A stretch of 64,000 bases of DNA from Cryomorphaceae bacterium (GTDB taxonomy: Bacteria; Bacteroidota; Bacteroidia; Flavobacteriales; Flavobacteriaceae), in the NCBI GenBank assembly GCA_003331265.1, contig QOPV01000004.1, forward strand, positions 17,530 to 81,529, given 5' to 3'. The position numbers and the translations under genes were made by a program. The stretch's first letter is position 1. Every line of letters starts with the position of its first letter. Below are positions 29,167 to 39,400 of this stretch, one piece after another. The notes below the pieces were generated by a model. That model saw only the letters and a list, made by a program, of their open reading frames with translations. It did no database searches and was not told the origin of the DNA.

Positions 29167-30167
29167 CTTATAATAACAGATCCCCAAGTAAATCCTGCCC
29201 CAAAAGCTGCTAACACAACTAAATCATTTTCTTTTATTTTTCCTTGTTCCCAAGCTTCTGTTAATGCAATTATTATTGACGCAGCTGTTGTATTCCCATA
29301 GCTCATGATATTGTTATAAACTTTATTGTCAGGAAGTTGAAATTTTCTCTGTATAAATTGTGATATACGTAAATTTGCTTGATGTGGAATTAACATGTCA
29401 ATATCATCCTTATGTAAATTATTTGCTTCCAAACCCTCAATAATTACCTCTGAAAATCGAGAAACAGCATTTTTAAAAACGAATTGTCCGTTCATATACG
29501 GATAATATGATTGATCCTCAGGATCATTTTCTGCAATTATTTCAGGAACCCAACGGCCAGTGTGTGGTCCATCTAACATTAATTCTCTAGCATGTTTACC
29601 TTCAGAATGAAGGTGAGATGACAAAACACCTTTACTTTTTTCTTCACATCTCGAAAGAACAGCAGCTCCAGCACCATCACCGAAAATGACAGTCACCCCT
29701 CTACCTCTTGTTGATTTCTCTAAACCACCCGAATGGTTTTCAGATCCGATAACTAAAATATTTTTATACATTCCTGTTTTTATAAACTGATCTGCAACAG
29801 ACAATGAATAAACAAATCCTGAACATTGATTTCTAACATCTAAAGCACCAATTGTGGGGATACCAAGCATATCCTGAACACGAACTCCTCCACCTGGAAA
29901 ATACATATCTGGACTAAGAGTTGCAAAAATGATAAAATCAATTTCTTCCTTTTTAAGGCCCGATCTTTCAATTGCTATTTTTGAAGCTTTAACAGCCATT
30001 GTTGAAGTTGTATCATCAGTTTTAGGGTCAATCCAACGTCTTTCCTTAATTCCAGTTCTTTCCTGAATCCATTCATCGTTAGTATCTAATATTTTAGATA
30101 AATCATTATTTGTAACTACATTTTCGGGAAGATAATAACCGAGACCAATTATTTTTGAATTAAACAT
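29160..30167 (-). CDS. fabH: 3-oxoacyl-ACP synthase III (KAS III)
   Basis: The 335-residue thiolase-fold protein has the catalytic Cys in DVRNQCSGFVYSL (near 118), His in PHQANLRISQFI (near 264) and Asn in SYGNTTAASIIIAL (near 294). MFNSKIIGLGYYLPENVVTN at the start and DEWIQERTGIKERRW are typical KAS III stretches. It starts fatty-acid chains by condensing acetyl-CoA with malonyl-ACP. An insertion around 190-220 (EGKHARELMLDGPHTGRW) puts it in the longer subgroup often seen as a second FabH copy, so a special acyl starter is possible. Confidence 0.9.
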   Translation of the reverse strand: MFNSKIIGLGYYLPENVVTNNDLSKILDTNDEWIQERTGIKERRWIDPKTDDTTSTMAVKASKIAIERSGLKKEEIDFIIFATLSPDMYFPGGGVRVQDMLGIPTIGALDVRNQCSGFVYSLSVADQFIKTGMYKNILVIGSENHSGGLEKSTRGRGVTVIFGDGAGAAVLSRCEEKSKGVLSSHLHSEGKHARELMLDGPHTGRWVPEIIAENDPEDQSYYPYMNGQFVFKNAVSRFSEVIIEGLEANNLHKDDIDMLIPHQANLRISQFIQRKFQLPDNKVYNNIMSYGNTTAASIIIALTEAWEQGKIKENDLVVLAAFGAGFTWGSVIIRW

Positions 30168-30253
30168 AATTTTTTAATTGTTGCTGTTGTATTGCAATTT
30201 AAATAAAAAATAAATGATTAGCATAGAGTTAGATTACCTATAACTAATGTCAA

Positions 30254-30286
30254 TTTGTCATTGATTAATCTTTGGTATATCATTTG
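30254..30286 (+). promoter_or_regulatory. Possible htpG promoter
   Basis: TTTG at 30254-30257 and TATATCATTTG at 30276-30286, 18 bp apart, resemble the -33/-7 pair but the -7 has one extra base between TA and TTTG. It lies 24 bp upstream of the ATG at 30311. Confidence 0.3.
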
Positions 30287-30310
30287 ATTTCTAAAGGAAA
30301 AACAATTATT

Positions 30311-32185
30311 ATGGCAAAAGGTAAAATTAATGTATCAGTTGAAAATATATTTCCGTTAATTAAAAAATTTCTCTATAGTGATCATGAAATATTTCTTCGC
30401 GAATTGATTTCAAATGCTACTGACGCAACATCAAAGCTTAAACACCTGAGTAGTATAGCAGAAAATAAAATTAAAATTGATAACCCAATTATTGAAATTA
30501 AAGTTGATAAAAAAGGTAAAAAATTACATATTATTGATCAAGGTATTGGAATGACATCTGATGAAGTAAAAAAATACATTAATCAAGTAGCTTTTTCTGG
30601 AGCTGAAGAATTTTTGGAAAAATATAAAGATTCCGCAAAAGATACAGGAATTATTGGTCATTTTGGTCTTGGTTTCTATTCAGCTTTTATGGTTGCTGAA
30701 AAAGTTGAAATAATTACTAAATCTTATAAAAACGAAAATGCCGCCCATTGGATATGCGATGGTTCTCCAGAATACTCTCTGTCTAAAAGTAATAAAAAAG
30801 ATAGAGGAACCGAGATTATTTTACATATAGACAAAGATTCCAAAGAGTTTTTAGAAGAACAAAGGATTAAAACTCTTCTTTCAAAATATAATAAGTTTAT
30901 GCCTGTTCCTATTAAATTTGGAACTAAAGAAATAACTAAAAAAGAAGGTGAGGGTGATAATGAAAAAGAAATAAAAGAAACAGTTGATGATATTATTAAC
31001 AATCCCAATCCAGCATGGACAAAGACTCCCTCAGAACTAGATGAGAATTCTTACAAAGAATTTTATAGAGAATTATATCCTATGCAATTTGAAGAACCTC
31101 TTTTTAATATCCATTTAAATGTTGATTATCCATTTAATCTTACTGGAATACTATACTTTCCTAAAATTTCAAATGATATAAATGTTCAAAAAGACAAAAT
31201 TCAACTTTATCAGAATCAAGTTTTTGTAACCGATAATGTTGAAGGCATTGTTCCTGAATTCTTAACTCTTTTGAGAGGAGTAATAGATTCTCCTGACATT
31301 CCACTAAATGTTTCTAGAAGCTATTTACAGGCTGATGGAGCTGTAAAAAAAATAAGCAATTATATTACCAGAAAGGTTGGTGACAAATTAAATTCCCTTT
31401 TCACTAAAGATCGTAAAGAATTTGAAAAAAAATGGAATGACATAAAAGTTGTAATTGAATATGGGATGCTTAGTGAGGAAAAGTTTTATGACAAAGCTCA
31501 GAAGTTTGCTCTTTACCCTACTGTAAATGAAGAATTCTTAACTTTTGAAGAATTAAAAGAGAAAATTTCTAAAACACAGACTGACAAAGATGGAAAATTA
31601 GTTGTTCTTTACGCTTCAAATAAAAACGAACAACACCCATATATTGAAACTGCCAAAGTAAAAGGATATGAAGTTTTATTACTTGACTCTCCTATAATTA
31701 GTCATCTTATACAAAAGATAGAAACTAGTAATGATAAAATTACATTTTCAAGAGTAGATGCCGATGTGATTGATAATTTAATTAAAAAAGAGAGTGAAGA
31801 AATTTCTAAATTAGATGAAAAACAAAAAGAAAAACTAAAATCAATCATTGAAGAAACTGTTCCAAAAGAAAAATATACAGTTCAATTAGAAGCGATGGAT
31901 AGTAATGCTGCACCATTTATAATTACATTTCCAGAATTTATGAGAAGAATGAAAGAAATGCAACAAAGTGGTGGAAATAGTATGTTTGGCAATATGCCCG
32001 AAATGTACAATTTGATTATCAATGTCAATAATCCAATAAACTCAGAAATACTAAATGCTAAGAACAAAGGAAAAAAAGAAAGGTTAATTAATCAATCTTT
32101 AGACCTAGCAAAATTATCTCAAAACTTATTAAAAGGAGAAGATTTAACCTCTTTTATTAAAAGAAGTATAGATTTAATTAAATAA
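30311..32185 (+). CDS. htpG: Molecular chaperone HtpG (Hsp90)
   Basis: From the ATG at 30311 this is 624 residues, MAKGKINVSVENIFPLIKKF, the usual Bacteroidota HtpG start. GHKL ATPase motifs follow: RELISNATDATSKL (Asn), IIDQGIGMTSDEVKKYI (Asp), GIIGHFGLGFYSAFMV and GTEIILHID. The middle domain has DIPLNVSRSYLQAD (catalytic Arg). A charged insertion with KKEGEGDNEKEIKE (about 216-230) links the N and middle domains. The C-terminal dimerisation part is complete. It is an ATP-driven cytosolic chaperone. A DoxX-like gene follows after 4 bp. Confidence 0.96.
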   Translation: MAKGKINVSVENIFPLIKKFLYSDHEIFLRELISNATDATSKLKHLSSIAENKIKIDNPIIEIKVDKKGKKLHIIDQGIGMTSDEVKKYINQVAFSGAEEFLEKYKDSAKDTGIIGHFGLGFYSAFMVAEKVEIITKSYKNENAAHWICDGSPEYSLSKSNKKDRGTEIILHIDKDSKEFLEEQRIKTLLSKYNKFMPVPIKFGTKEITKKEGEGDNEKEIKETVDDIINNPNPAWTKTPSELDENSYKEFYRELYPMQFEEPLFNIHLNVDYPFNLTGILYFPKISNDINVQKDKIQLYQNQVFVTDNVEGIVPEFLTLLRGVIDSPDIPLNVSRSYLQADGAVKKISNYITRKVGDKLNSLFTKDRKEFEKKWNDIKVVIEYGMLSEEKFYDKAQKFALYPTVNEEFLTFEELKEKISKTQTDKDGKLVVLYASNKNEQHPYIETAKVKGYEVLLLDSPIISHLIQKIETSNDKITFSRVDADVIDNLIKKESEEISKLDEKQKEKLKSIIEETVPKEKYTVQLEAMDSNAAPFIITFPEFMRRMKEMQQSGGNSMFGNMPEMYNLIINVNNPINSEILNAKNKGKKERLINQSLDLAKLSQNLLKGEDLTSFIKRSIDLIK

Positions 32186-32189
32186 GTGG

Positions 32190-32540
32190 ATGAAAACTGT
32201 AAATGTATATATCATGGGTATAATTTATTTATACCTTGGTATATTACATTTTACTAATACAGAATTTTATTACCCTTATATGCCAAAATTTTTACCATTC
32301 CATTGGGAGTTAATAATAGCTAGTGGAATTGCCGAAATTATTTTAGGAATCGGAGTACTATTCGAAAGATCTAGAAATTATAGTTTGTGGGGTATTGTAT
32401 TAATGCTAATAGCTTTCCTCCCTGTTCATATCAATATGCTTATTCCTGAAAATAGTTTAGGAAATTCACTATCTGCACTAATTTTTAGAATTTTTATTCA
32501 ATTTGTATTAATTTTTTGGGCCTGGAAAAATATTAAATAA
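32190..32540 (+). CDS. DoxX-like small membrane protein
   Basis: The 116-residue protein has four predicted membrane helices and the pattern IYLYLGILHFTNTEFYYPYM, then ASGIAEIILGIGVLFERSRN and MLIAFLPVHINMLIPEN, as in DoxX-family quinone- or redox-associated membrane proteins. Members are poorly characterised. It starts 4 bp after htpG, so it may be cotranscribed with the chaperone. Confidence 0.75.
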   Translation: MKTVNVYIMGIIYLYLGILHFTNTEFYYPYMPKFLPFHWELIIASGIAEIILGIGVLFERSRNYSLWGIVLMLIAFLPVHINMLIPENSLGNSLSALIFRIFIQFVLIFWAWKNIK

Positions 32541-32598
32541 ATGATTTATTTTTTTGTAAAATAAATTTTAGCATATTTACAAACCAAATAATTCTACT

Positions 32599-33282
32599 TT
32601 GAAGAACTTTTTTTTGTTTTTGACATTTCTGTTTTTTAGTTGCTCAAACTCAAATGAGGAAATGAATATAAATCTTTCAATAGATGGGTTCAAAAAAGGA
32701 AACGTTTATTTACAAAAAATTCAGGACTCAGCACTTGTAAATATTGATTCTGTTTTTGTTCAAAATGGTAACATAATCAAATTAAAACATAAGATTAGTT
32801 CTCCTGAAATTTTTTACATAAACTTAGATATATCAAACAGTGAAAAAAGAATAGAATTTTTTGGTGAGAAAGGGGATATATTAATAAAAACAAATCTTAA
32901 AAAATTTAACTCTGAATTTGAAATTACAGGATCATTTAATGATTCCGTTTATCGAAATTATTTGAAAATTATCAAACAATTTAACTACAATAGATTAGAT
33001 TTAATCAAACAATCAATTAATAAATCCCAAAAAAAAGAATTAGATAGTGTAATAGTAATCGAGGAAAAAATTGAAAATTTAAATAAAAGACAGTATTTAT
33101 ATAGTTTGAACTTTGCCGTTACTAACAGTAATAGTCACGTATCTCCCCTTATTGCATTAAACGAATTTTCCAAAAACAAAGTACTGCTAGACACAATAAT
33201 AAAATCTTTAAATAAAGAAATTTTGATTTCAAAATACGGAAAGAGATTGAAAGCTACTTTAAATAAAATTGATGATCTATAA
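32599..33282 (+). CDS. DUF4369 domain lipoprotein
   Basis: A 227-residue product with a lipoprotein signal, MKNFFLFLTFLFFSCSNS (Cys near 15). The DUF4369-like domain follows: NLSIDGFKKGNVYLQKIQDS, then VFVQNGNIIKLKHKI and IEFFGEKGDILIKTNL. In longer family members this domain precedes a thioredoxin-like domain; here only the DUF4369 part plus a helical tail is present. The start is TTG at 32599, with no upstream ATG in frame. A TTTG (about 32552) and a TATTTAC 17 bp later could be a promoter. It overlaps the convergent gene by 6 bp. Confidence 0.75.
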   Translation: MKNFFLFLTFLFFSCSNSNEEMNINLSIDGFKKGNVYLQKIQDSALVNIDSVFVQNGNIIKLKHKISSPEIFYINLDISNSEKRIEFFGEKGDILIKTNLKKFNSEFEITGSFNDSVYRNYLKIIKQFNYNRLDLIKQSINKSQKKELDSVIVIEEKIENLNKRQYLYSLNFAVTNSNSHVSPLIALNEFSKNKVLLDTIIKSLNKEILISKYGKRLKATLNKIDDL

Positions 33283-33543
33283 TTTATTAAAGGACTCTAC
33301 TAAAATATTAGCTTTTTTCGTCAACTCTAAACTAATTTTTTTGTAATGATCTTTTTTGTTTTTGACATCTTTTTGATGAATTTTTTTTATTAATTCATCA
33401 AAAACCTTGAAGCAATTATCGATTAGTTTTTCACTTTTTTTTAAATCTTTATCGGAATTTTCTAATTCCCATAAATTAATATTTTGAATAATTTCTCCGA
33501 TAACATTATTTAAATCTTTCTTTAAGTTTTTTACACTCGCCAT
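33277..33543 (-). CDS. Conserved hypothetical helical protein
   Basis: An 88-residue, all-helical-looking protein, MASVKNLKKDLNNVIGEIIQ at the start and KKISLELTKKANILVESFNKL at the end. I recall a very similar small protein in many Flavobacteriaceae, next to a 6-pyruvoyl tetrahydropterin synthase gene as here (10-bp gap). No function or domain name known to me. No membrane segment or signal. Confidence 0.7.
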   Translation of the reverse strand: MASVKNLKKDLNNVIGEIIQNINLWELENSDKDLKKSEKLIDNCFKVFDELIKKIHQKDVKNKKDHYKKISLELTKKANILVESFNKL

Positions 33544-33553
33544 TTTATATAAT

Positions 33554-33964
33554 TTAATTTCCGTTATATTTTACAAAATTTCTAGGAGTTTCGTACAAAG
33601 TGACTTCTAATTCTTTATCACTATCAATTTTATTTCTTAGAATATTCCATATAAAAATACAAATATTTTCAGCAGTTGGAACCACATTATTAAAATAATC
33701 TATATCTAAATTTAAGTTTTTATGATCCAAAACATCTTCAATTTCACTTTTTATAATATCTTTTAATTCCTTTAGATCAATAACCATTCCAGTAATAGGA
33801 TCTACATTTCCAGTAATATCAACAACTAACTCATAATTATGTCCATGAAAATTAGAATTACTACATACACCAAATACGTCCATATTTTTATCATCACTCC
33901 AATCTTGAACAAATAATCTGTGAGCTGCATTAAAATGAGCTTTTCTACTAACTTTTACTTTCAT
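33554..33964 (-). CDS. queD: 6-pyruvoyl tetrahydropterin synthase / QueD family protein
   Basis: The 136-residue protein has the zinc ligands in FNAAHRL (His near 11) and SNFHGHNYEL (two His near 42-44), with a Cys just before them (FGVCSNSN), as in QueD. DLKELKDII, LDHKNLNLD and PTAENICIFIW complete the family signature. QueD makes 6-carboxy-tetrahydropterin for queuosine; the related eukaryote-type enzyme makes 6-pyruvoyl-tetrahydropterin. The Cys and HGH spacing favour QueD, though no queuosine partner is in the window. It overlaps idi by 4 bp. Confidence 0.85.
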   Translation of the reverse strand: MKVKVSRKAHFNAAHRLFVQDWSDDKNMDVFGVCSNSNFHGHNYELVVDITGNVDPITGMVIDLKELKDIIKSEIEDVLDHKNLNLDIDYFNNVVPTAENICIFIWNILRNKIDSDKELEVTLYETPRNFVKYNGN

Positions 33965-34476
33965 TTATTAAAATTTTTATAAAATTTTTCAAAAATTATT
34001 TTAAACCAAATTGTATATAAATCTGAATTGGTAATTATATCATTTTTTAAAAAATCTAAATTAACCCATTTCCAGTCCATAACTTCTAATTTATTAATTG
34101 ATGGATCATCATTATAATAACCAAATAAAACATGATCAAATTCATGCTCTGTTAAACCGTTATCAAATTTGGCTCGATAAACAAAGGACAATAAAGAATC
34201 TAGTTTAGTTTCAAAACCCATCTCTTCTTTTAATCTTCTAGCGCCAGCATCTAAAACAGACTCTCCGTCTCTAGGATGACTACAACAAGTATTTGTCCAT
34301 AAAGCTGGTGAGTGGTATTTACTTAATGCTCTTTGTTGAATTAAAAGTTCGTTATTGTCATTTAAAATAAAAACAGAAAAAGCTCTATGTAAAACAGCTT
34401 TTTTATGAGCTTCAATTTTTTCCATCAAACCAAGTTGATTGTCATGTTTATCAACCAAAATCACCATTTCATTCAT
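33961..34476 (-). CDS. idi: Isopentenyl-diphosphate delta-isomerase type 1
   Basis: A 171-residue Nudix-fold protein. HRAFSVFILNDNNELLIQQR leads to the active-site Cys region LWTNTCCSHPRDGE (Cys near 66-67) and the Nudix-like AGARRLKEEMGF, then HEFDHVLFGYY (Glu/His). It interconverts IPP and DMAPP in isoprenoid synthesis. The start ATG is 4 bp after a TAACTTTG box (34481-34488 on the minus strand), which would make the transcript leaderless. It overlaps the queD-like gene by 4 bp. Confidence 0.93.
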   Translation of the reverse strand: MNEMVILVDKHDNQLGLMEKIEAHKKAVLHRAFSVFILNDNNELLIQQRALSKYHSPALWTNTCCSHPRDGESVLDAGARRLKEEMGFETKLDSLLSFVYRAKFDNGLTEHEFDHVLFGYYNDDPSINKLEVMDWKWVNLDFLKNDIITNSDLYTIWFKIIFEKFYKNFNK

Positions 34477-34480
34477 TAAT

Positions 34481-34488
34481 CAAAGTTA
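34481..34488 (-). promoter_or_regulatory. Possible -7 box of idi, close to start codon
   Basis: TAACTTTG on the minus strand matches TAnnTTTG and ends 4 bp before the ATG at 34476. No clear -33 element is visible. Confidence 0.3.
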
Positions 34489-34554
34489 CAAAATTTCAAA
34501 TATTTTAATATAGTTTATGAAAAAACAACACTATTTTTAAACAATATTTAAAAT

Positions 34555-36141
34555 ATGGGTTTTAAAGAAGAAATTTATAAAAGAAGAACATTCGGAATTA
34601 TATCACATCCAGATGCAGGAAAGACAACTCTAACAGAAAAACTTCTGCTGTTTGGCGGGGCTATTCAGGAGGCTGGAGCGGTAAAATCTCACAAAATAAA
34701 GAAAGGAGCTGCAAGTGACTTTATGGAAATTGAAAGACAAAGAGGTATTTCTGTTTCAACGTCAGTTTTAGCATTCAACTACAAAGAAAAAAAAATAAAT
34801 ATATTAGACACACCTGGGCACAAAGATTTTGCTGAAGACACTTTCAGGACATTAACCGCTGTAGACAGTGTTATAGTGGTTATAGATGTAGCAAAAGGGG
34901 TGGAAGAACAAACTGAAAAACTTGTTGAAGTTTGCAGAATGAGAGAAATTCCAATTATAGTTTTTATTAATAAACTAGATAGGGAAGGTAAAGACGCATT
35001 TGATTTATTGGATGAATTAGAAAAAAAATTAAAATTTAAAGTTTGCCCACTTAGTTTTCCAATAGGAATGGGTTATGACTTTCAAGGTATATATAATATA
35101 TGGGAAAATAATTTAATGCTTTTTAAAGAAGAGAATAAACAAAAAATATCTAAAACAACTAATATATCAGATTTAGATGATTCTAGGTTAACAGAATTTA
35201 TTGGAGAAATTGCCTCTGAAAAACTAAAAGAAGAAGTGAATATAGTTCGCGAGGTTTATCCAAATTATAACCAATCTGAATATTTAAATTGTAAACAACA
35301 ACCAGTTTTTTTTGGATCAGCTTTAAATAATTTTGGAGTAAAAGAATTACTTGATTGTTTTATATCTATAGCTCCATCTCCATTACCTAAAGAGAGTAAC
35401 GAAAGACTAATAAAACCAGAGGAGACAAGTTTTTCTGGATTTATATTTAAAATACATGCTAATATGGATCCAAAACATCGTGATAGATTAGCTTTTATTA
35501 AAATTGTATCAGGGATTTTCAAAAGAAACAAACCTTACAATCATGTGAGGATTAATAAAAATTTTAAATTTAGTAGTCCAAATGCTTTTTTTGCAGAAAA
35601 AAAAGCAATCATTGATCAATCATACCCGGGTGATATAGTAGGAGTTCATGATTCTGGCAACTTTAAAATAGGAGATTCTTTTTCAGAGGGAGAAAAAATT
35701 AATTTTAAAGGTATTCCGAATTTTTCACCTGAACATTTCCGATTTATAAATAATAAAGACCCAATGAAGTCTAAACAATTAGCTAAAGGAATTGATCAAT
35801 TAATGGATGAAGGGGTTGCTCAGTTATTTATATTAGAAATGAATGGAAGAAAGGTGATTGGAACTGTTGGAGCACTTCAATTCGAAGTAATTCAATACAG
35901 ATTAGAACATGAATATGGTGCTAAATGTTCATATGAAAATATTAATATTTTTAAAGCATGTTGGATTGAAAATCAACAAAAATCCAATATTGAATATAAT
36001 GAATTTAAAAAGTTGAAAAATAAATTTTTAGCGAAAGATAAAGATCAAAACATTGTGTATTTAGCTGACTCGTCTTTTTCGTTGGAAATGACTAAGCAAA
36101 AATTTCCGTCACTTGAATTTCATTATAAATCTGAATTTTAG
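34555..36141 (+). CDS. prfC: Peptide chain release factor 3
   Basis: The 528-residue translational GTPase has SHPDAGKTTLTEKLLLFGGA (G1), the EIERQRGISVSTSV switch I, ILDTPGHKDFAEDT (G3) and FINKLDREGKD (G4). The C-terminus, with KVIGTVGALQFEVIQYRLEH, is typical of RF3 rather than EF-G. RF3 helps RF1/RF2 leave the ribosome after peptide release. It converges with the DUF3467 gene, stop codons directly adjacent. Confidence 0.95.
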   Translation: MGFKEEIYKRRTFGIISHPDAGKTTLTEKLLLFGGAIQEAGAVKSHKIKKGAASDFMEIERQRGISVSTSVLAFNYKEKKINILDTPGHKDFAEDTFRTLTAVDSVIVVIDVAKGVEEQTEKLVEVCRMREIPIIVFINKLDREGKDAFDLLDELEKKLKFKVCPLSFPIGMGYDFQGIYNIWENNLMLFKEENKQKISKTTNISDLDDSRLTEFIGEIASEKLKEEVNIVREVYPNYNQSEYLNCKQQPVFFGSALNNFGVKELLDCFISIAPSPLPKESNERLIKPEETSFSGFIFKIHANMDPKHRDRLAFIKIVSGIFKRNKPYNHVRINKNFKFSSPNAFFAEKKAIIDQSYPGDIVGVHDSGNFKIGDSFSEGEKINFKGIPNFSPEHFRFINNKDPMKSKQLAKGIDQLMDEGVAQLFILEMNGRKVIGTVGALQFEVIQYRLEHEYGAKCSYENINIFKACWIENQQKSNIEYNEFKKLKNKFLAKDKDQNIVYLADSSFSLEMTKQKFPSLEFHYKSEF

Positions 36142-36456
36142 TTATGCCTCGCCAGTAGGACCAAAATTTAGATTAATTGATTGTTGCTTGTCATAATCTT
36201 TAATAACTCCATTAGATTTTTCAAATCTAGAAATATTTTCGCTTAAAGCTTTAGAAAATCTTTTAGCATGTTGAGGAGTTAAGATAATTCTTGATTTTAC
36301 TTTAGCCTTTGGAACTCCAGGCATAATGTTTATAAAATCAACAACAAATTCAGATATAGAATGATTTATTAAAGCTAAATTAGAATAAGTTCCTTGAGCT
36401 AAATTTTCATCTAGCTCAAGGTTTATATTTGCTTTTTTATTAGAACCACTACTCAT
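36142..36456 (-). CDS. DUF3467 protein linked to rpoC
   Basis: A 104-residue protein with the DUF3467 pattern: QGTYSNLALINHSISEFVVD, FINIMPGVPKAKVKSRIILT and PQHAKRFSKALSENI. Its position directly after rpoC (1-bp overlap) is conserved in Bacteroidota. Function unknown; the position suggests a link to transcription, and it has been compared to a DNA- or RNAP-binding accessory protein, but that is inference. Confidence 0.85.
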   Translation of the reverse strand: MSSGSNKKANINLELDENLAQGTYSNLALINHSISEFVVDFINIMPGVPKAKVKSRIILTPQHAKRFSKALSENISRFEKSNGVIKDYDKQQSINLNFGPTGEA

Positions 36457-39400
36457 TATAAATTAATCTTTTTAGCAGCCAATAATTCTTCATATTCATC
36501 AGTATATCCAACAATTATGTCATTGAAATTTCTATTTCCAGTACCAGCAGGGATTTTATGGCCAACTATAACATTTTCTTTTAAGCCTTCTAATCCATCT
36601 ACTTTACCATTAACAGCAGCTTCATTTAAAACCTTGGTTGTCTCTTGAAATGATGCTGCAGAAATAAATGATTTGGTTTGTAAAGAAGCTCTAGTTATAC
36701 CTTGTAAAATTGGAGTTGCGGTAGCATTTACAGCATCTCTAGATACAACTAAATCCTTATCTTCACGTTTCATAATTGAATTTTCATCTCTTAATTCTCT
36801 GGCACTAACTATTTGGCCTTCTTTAAAATTTTCAGATGCTCCAACTGACTCCACAATTTTTTTACTAAATAAATTATCGTTTTCTTTAATAAAATCATTT
36901 TTGTGAATCAATTGACCTTCAAGGAATGTAGTATCTCCAGAATCTTGAATTTTAACTTTCTGCATCATCTGTCTAATTAAAACTTCGAAATGTTTGTCAT
37001 TAATTTTTACACCTTGTAGTCTATAAACTTCCTGAACTTCATTAACTAAATATTGTTGAACAGCTGAGGGACCCTTAATATTTAAAATATCATTAGGTGT
37101 TATTGAACCATCAGATAATGGCATTCCTGCTTTAACAAAATCATTTTCCTGAACCAAAATTTGATTAGATAGTTTAACTAGATATTTTTTAATTTCTCCT
37201 GTCTTAGATTCTACAATTATTTCTCTATTTCCTCTCTTAATTTTTCCAAAACTAACTACACCGTCAATTTCACTAACAACTGCTGGGTTTGAGGGGTTTC
37301 TAGCCTCAAAAAGTTCAGTAACCCTAGGAAGACCTCCTGTAATATCACCAGATTTTGCAGATTTTCTTGGAATTTTAACTAATATCTTTCCTTCTTTTAC
37401 TTTTTCTCCATCATTAACCATTAAATGAGATCCAACAGGCAGATTATAAGTTCTTAAATTTTTACCTTTTTTATCATTGATTAACAAAGTAGGAACAATT
37501 TTTTTATTTCTAGATTCAGAAATAACTTTTTCCTTAAATCCAGTTTGTTCATCAATTTCCACTTGATAAGTAACACCTTGTTCAATATTTTCATATTCAA
37601 TAACACCACCAAATTCAGAAATAATAACACCGTTATATGGATCCCACTGACAAACAACATCACCTTTACTTAATTTTTGTCCATCTTCAATAAGGATACT
37701 AGATCCGTAAGGAATGATGTTTGTACTTAAAACAACTCCAGTTTTTTTATCGAGTAGTTTTAATTCACATGTCCTTGAAATAACGACATTGATGATGTTT
37801 CCTTCTGAATCTTTACTCTTAACAGTGTTTAGATCGTCTATTTCAGCTATACCATCAAATTTAACTAATAACTTGTTTTCTTCGGAAATATTTCCTGCAA
37901 TTCCACCCACATGGAATGTTCTTAAAGTTAATTGAGTTCCTGGCTCACCAATAGATTGAGCTGCCACTACTCCAACTGCTTCACCGTTTTGAACCATCTT
38001 ACCTGTAGCGAGATTTCTACCATAACATTTAGCACATATACCTCTTGGTGCTTCACAAGTTAGCGGAGATCTAACTTCAACTTTTTCAATATTAGTTCTT
38101 TCTATTTTTTTAACTATTTCTTCAGAAATTTCAACTCCAGAATGGATAATAATTTCATTAGAAACTGGATGATAAATATCATGTAAAGAAACTCTACCTA
38201 AAATTCTTTCACCAAGAGATTCTACTACTTCATCATTCTTTTTTAAAGCTTCTACAGAAATTCCTCTAAGAGTGTTACAATCATCAATTTTCACTATAAC
38301 ATCTTGAGCAACATCAACTAATCTTCTAGTTAAATACCCTGCATCGGCAGTTTTTAAAGCTGTATCCGCTAAACCTTTTCTTGCTCCGTGAGTAGAAATG
38401 AAATATTCCAAAATTGATAACCCTTCTTTAAAATTCGAAAGAATAGGGTTTTCAATAATTTCTCCTCCGCTAGAACTGGCTTTTTTTGGTTTAGCCATAA
38501 GACCTCTCATCCCAGTAAGCTGACGTATTTGTTCTTTAGATCCTCTAGCTCCTGAATCAAGCATCATAAATACAGAATTAAACCCTTGTTTATCATCACT
38601 AATTCTTTTCATTGCTAACTCCGTTAGAGTAGCATTAGCTGAAGTCCACACATCAATGACTTGATTATATCTCTCATTATTTGTTATTAGACCCATATTA
38701 TAATTAGCTATAATTGAATCCACTTCAACATTTGCGTCTGAAATCATTTCGTGTTTCTCTGGTGGAATAATAATATCTCCTAAACTAAACGAGAGACCTC
38801 CTTTGAACGCAAAAGAGAATCCCATATCTTTAATTTTATCTAAAAAGTCTGCAGTTTGTGGAACACTTGTAACTTTAAGAATATTTCCAATAATATCTCT
38901 AAGAGATTTTTTAGTTAAAACTTCATTAATAAAACCTGCCTGCTCTGGGACAACTTGATTAAACAAGACCCTTCCAACTGTCGTTTCAATAATTTTAAAA
39001 ACAAGTTCTCCTGATTCATCAAAATCTTTTGCTCTTATCTTGATCATTGCATTCAACTCGACTATTTCTTCATTGTAAGCAATGTTAACTTCTTCTGAAG
39101 AATAAAAAGTTAATCCTTCACCTTTAACTTTATATTCATCTGTAGATTTCAATAATTTAGTCATATAATATAATCCTAAAACCATATCTTGAGAAGGAAC
39201 CGTTATAGGGGACCCATTAGCTGGATTTAAAATATTATGAGAGGCTAACATCAATAATTGAGCCTCAAGAATAGCTTCAGGACCCAACGGAAGATGAACT
39301 GCCATCTGATCTCCATCAAAATCAGCATTAAAAGCAGTACATACTAAAGGATGCACCTGTATAGCCTTTCCTTCAATCAAACTAGGTTGGAAAGCTTGGA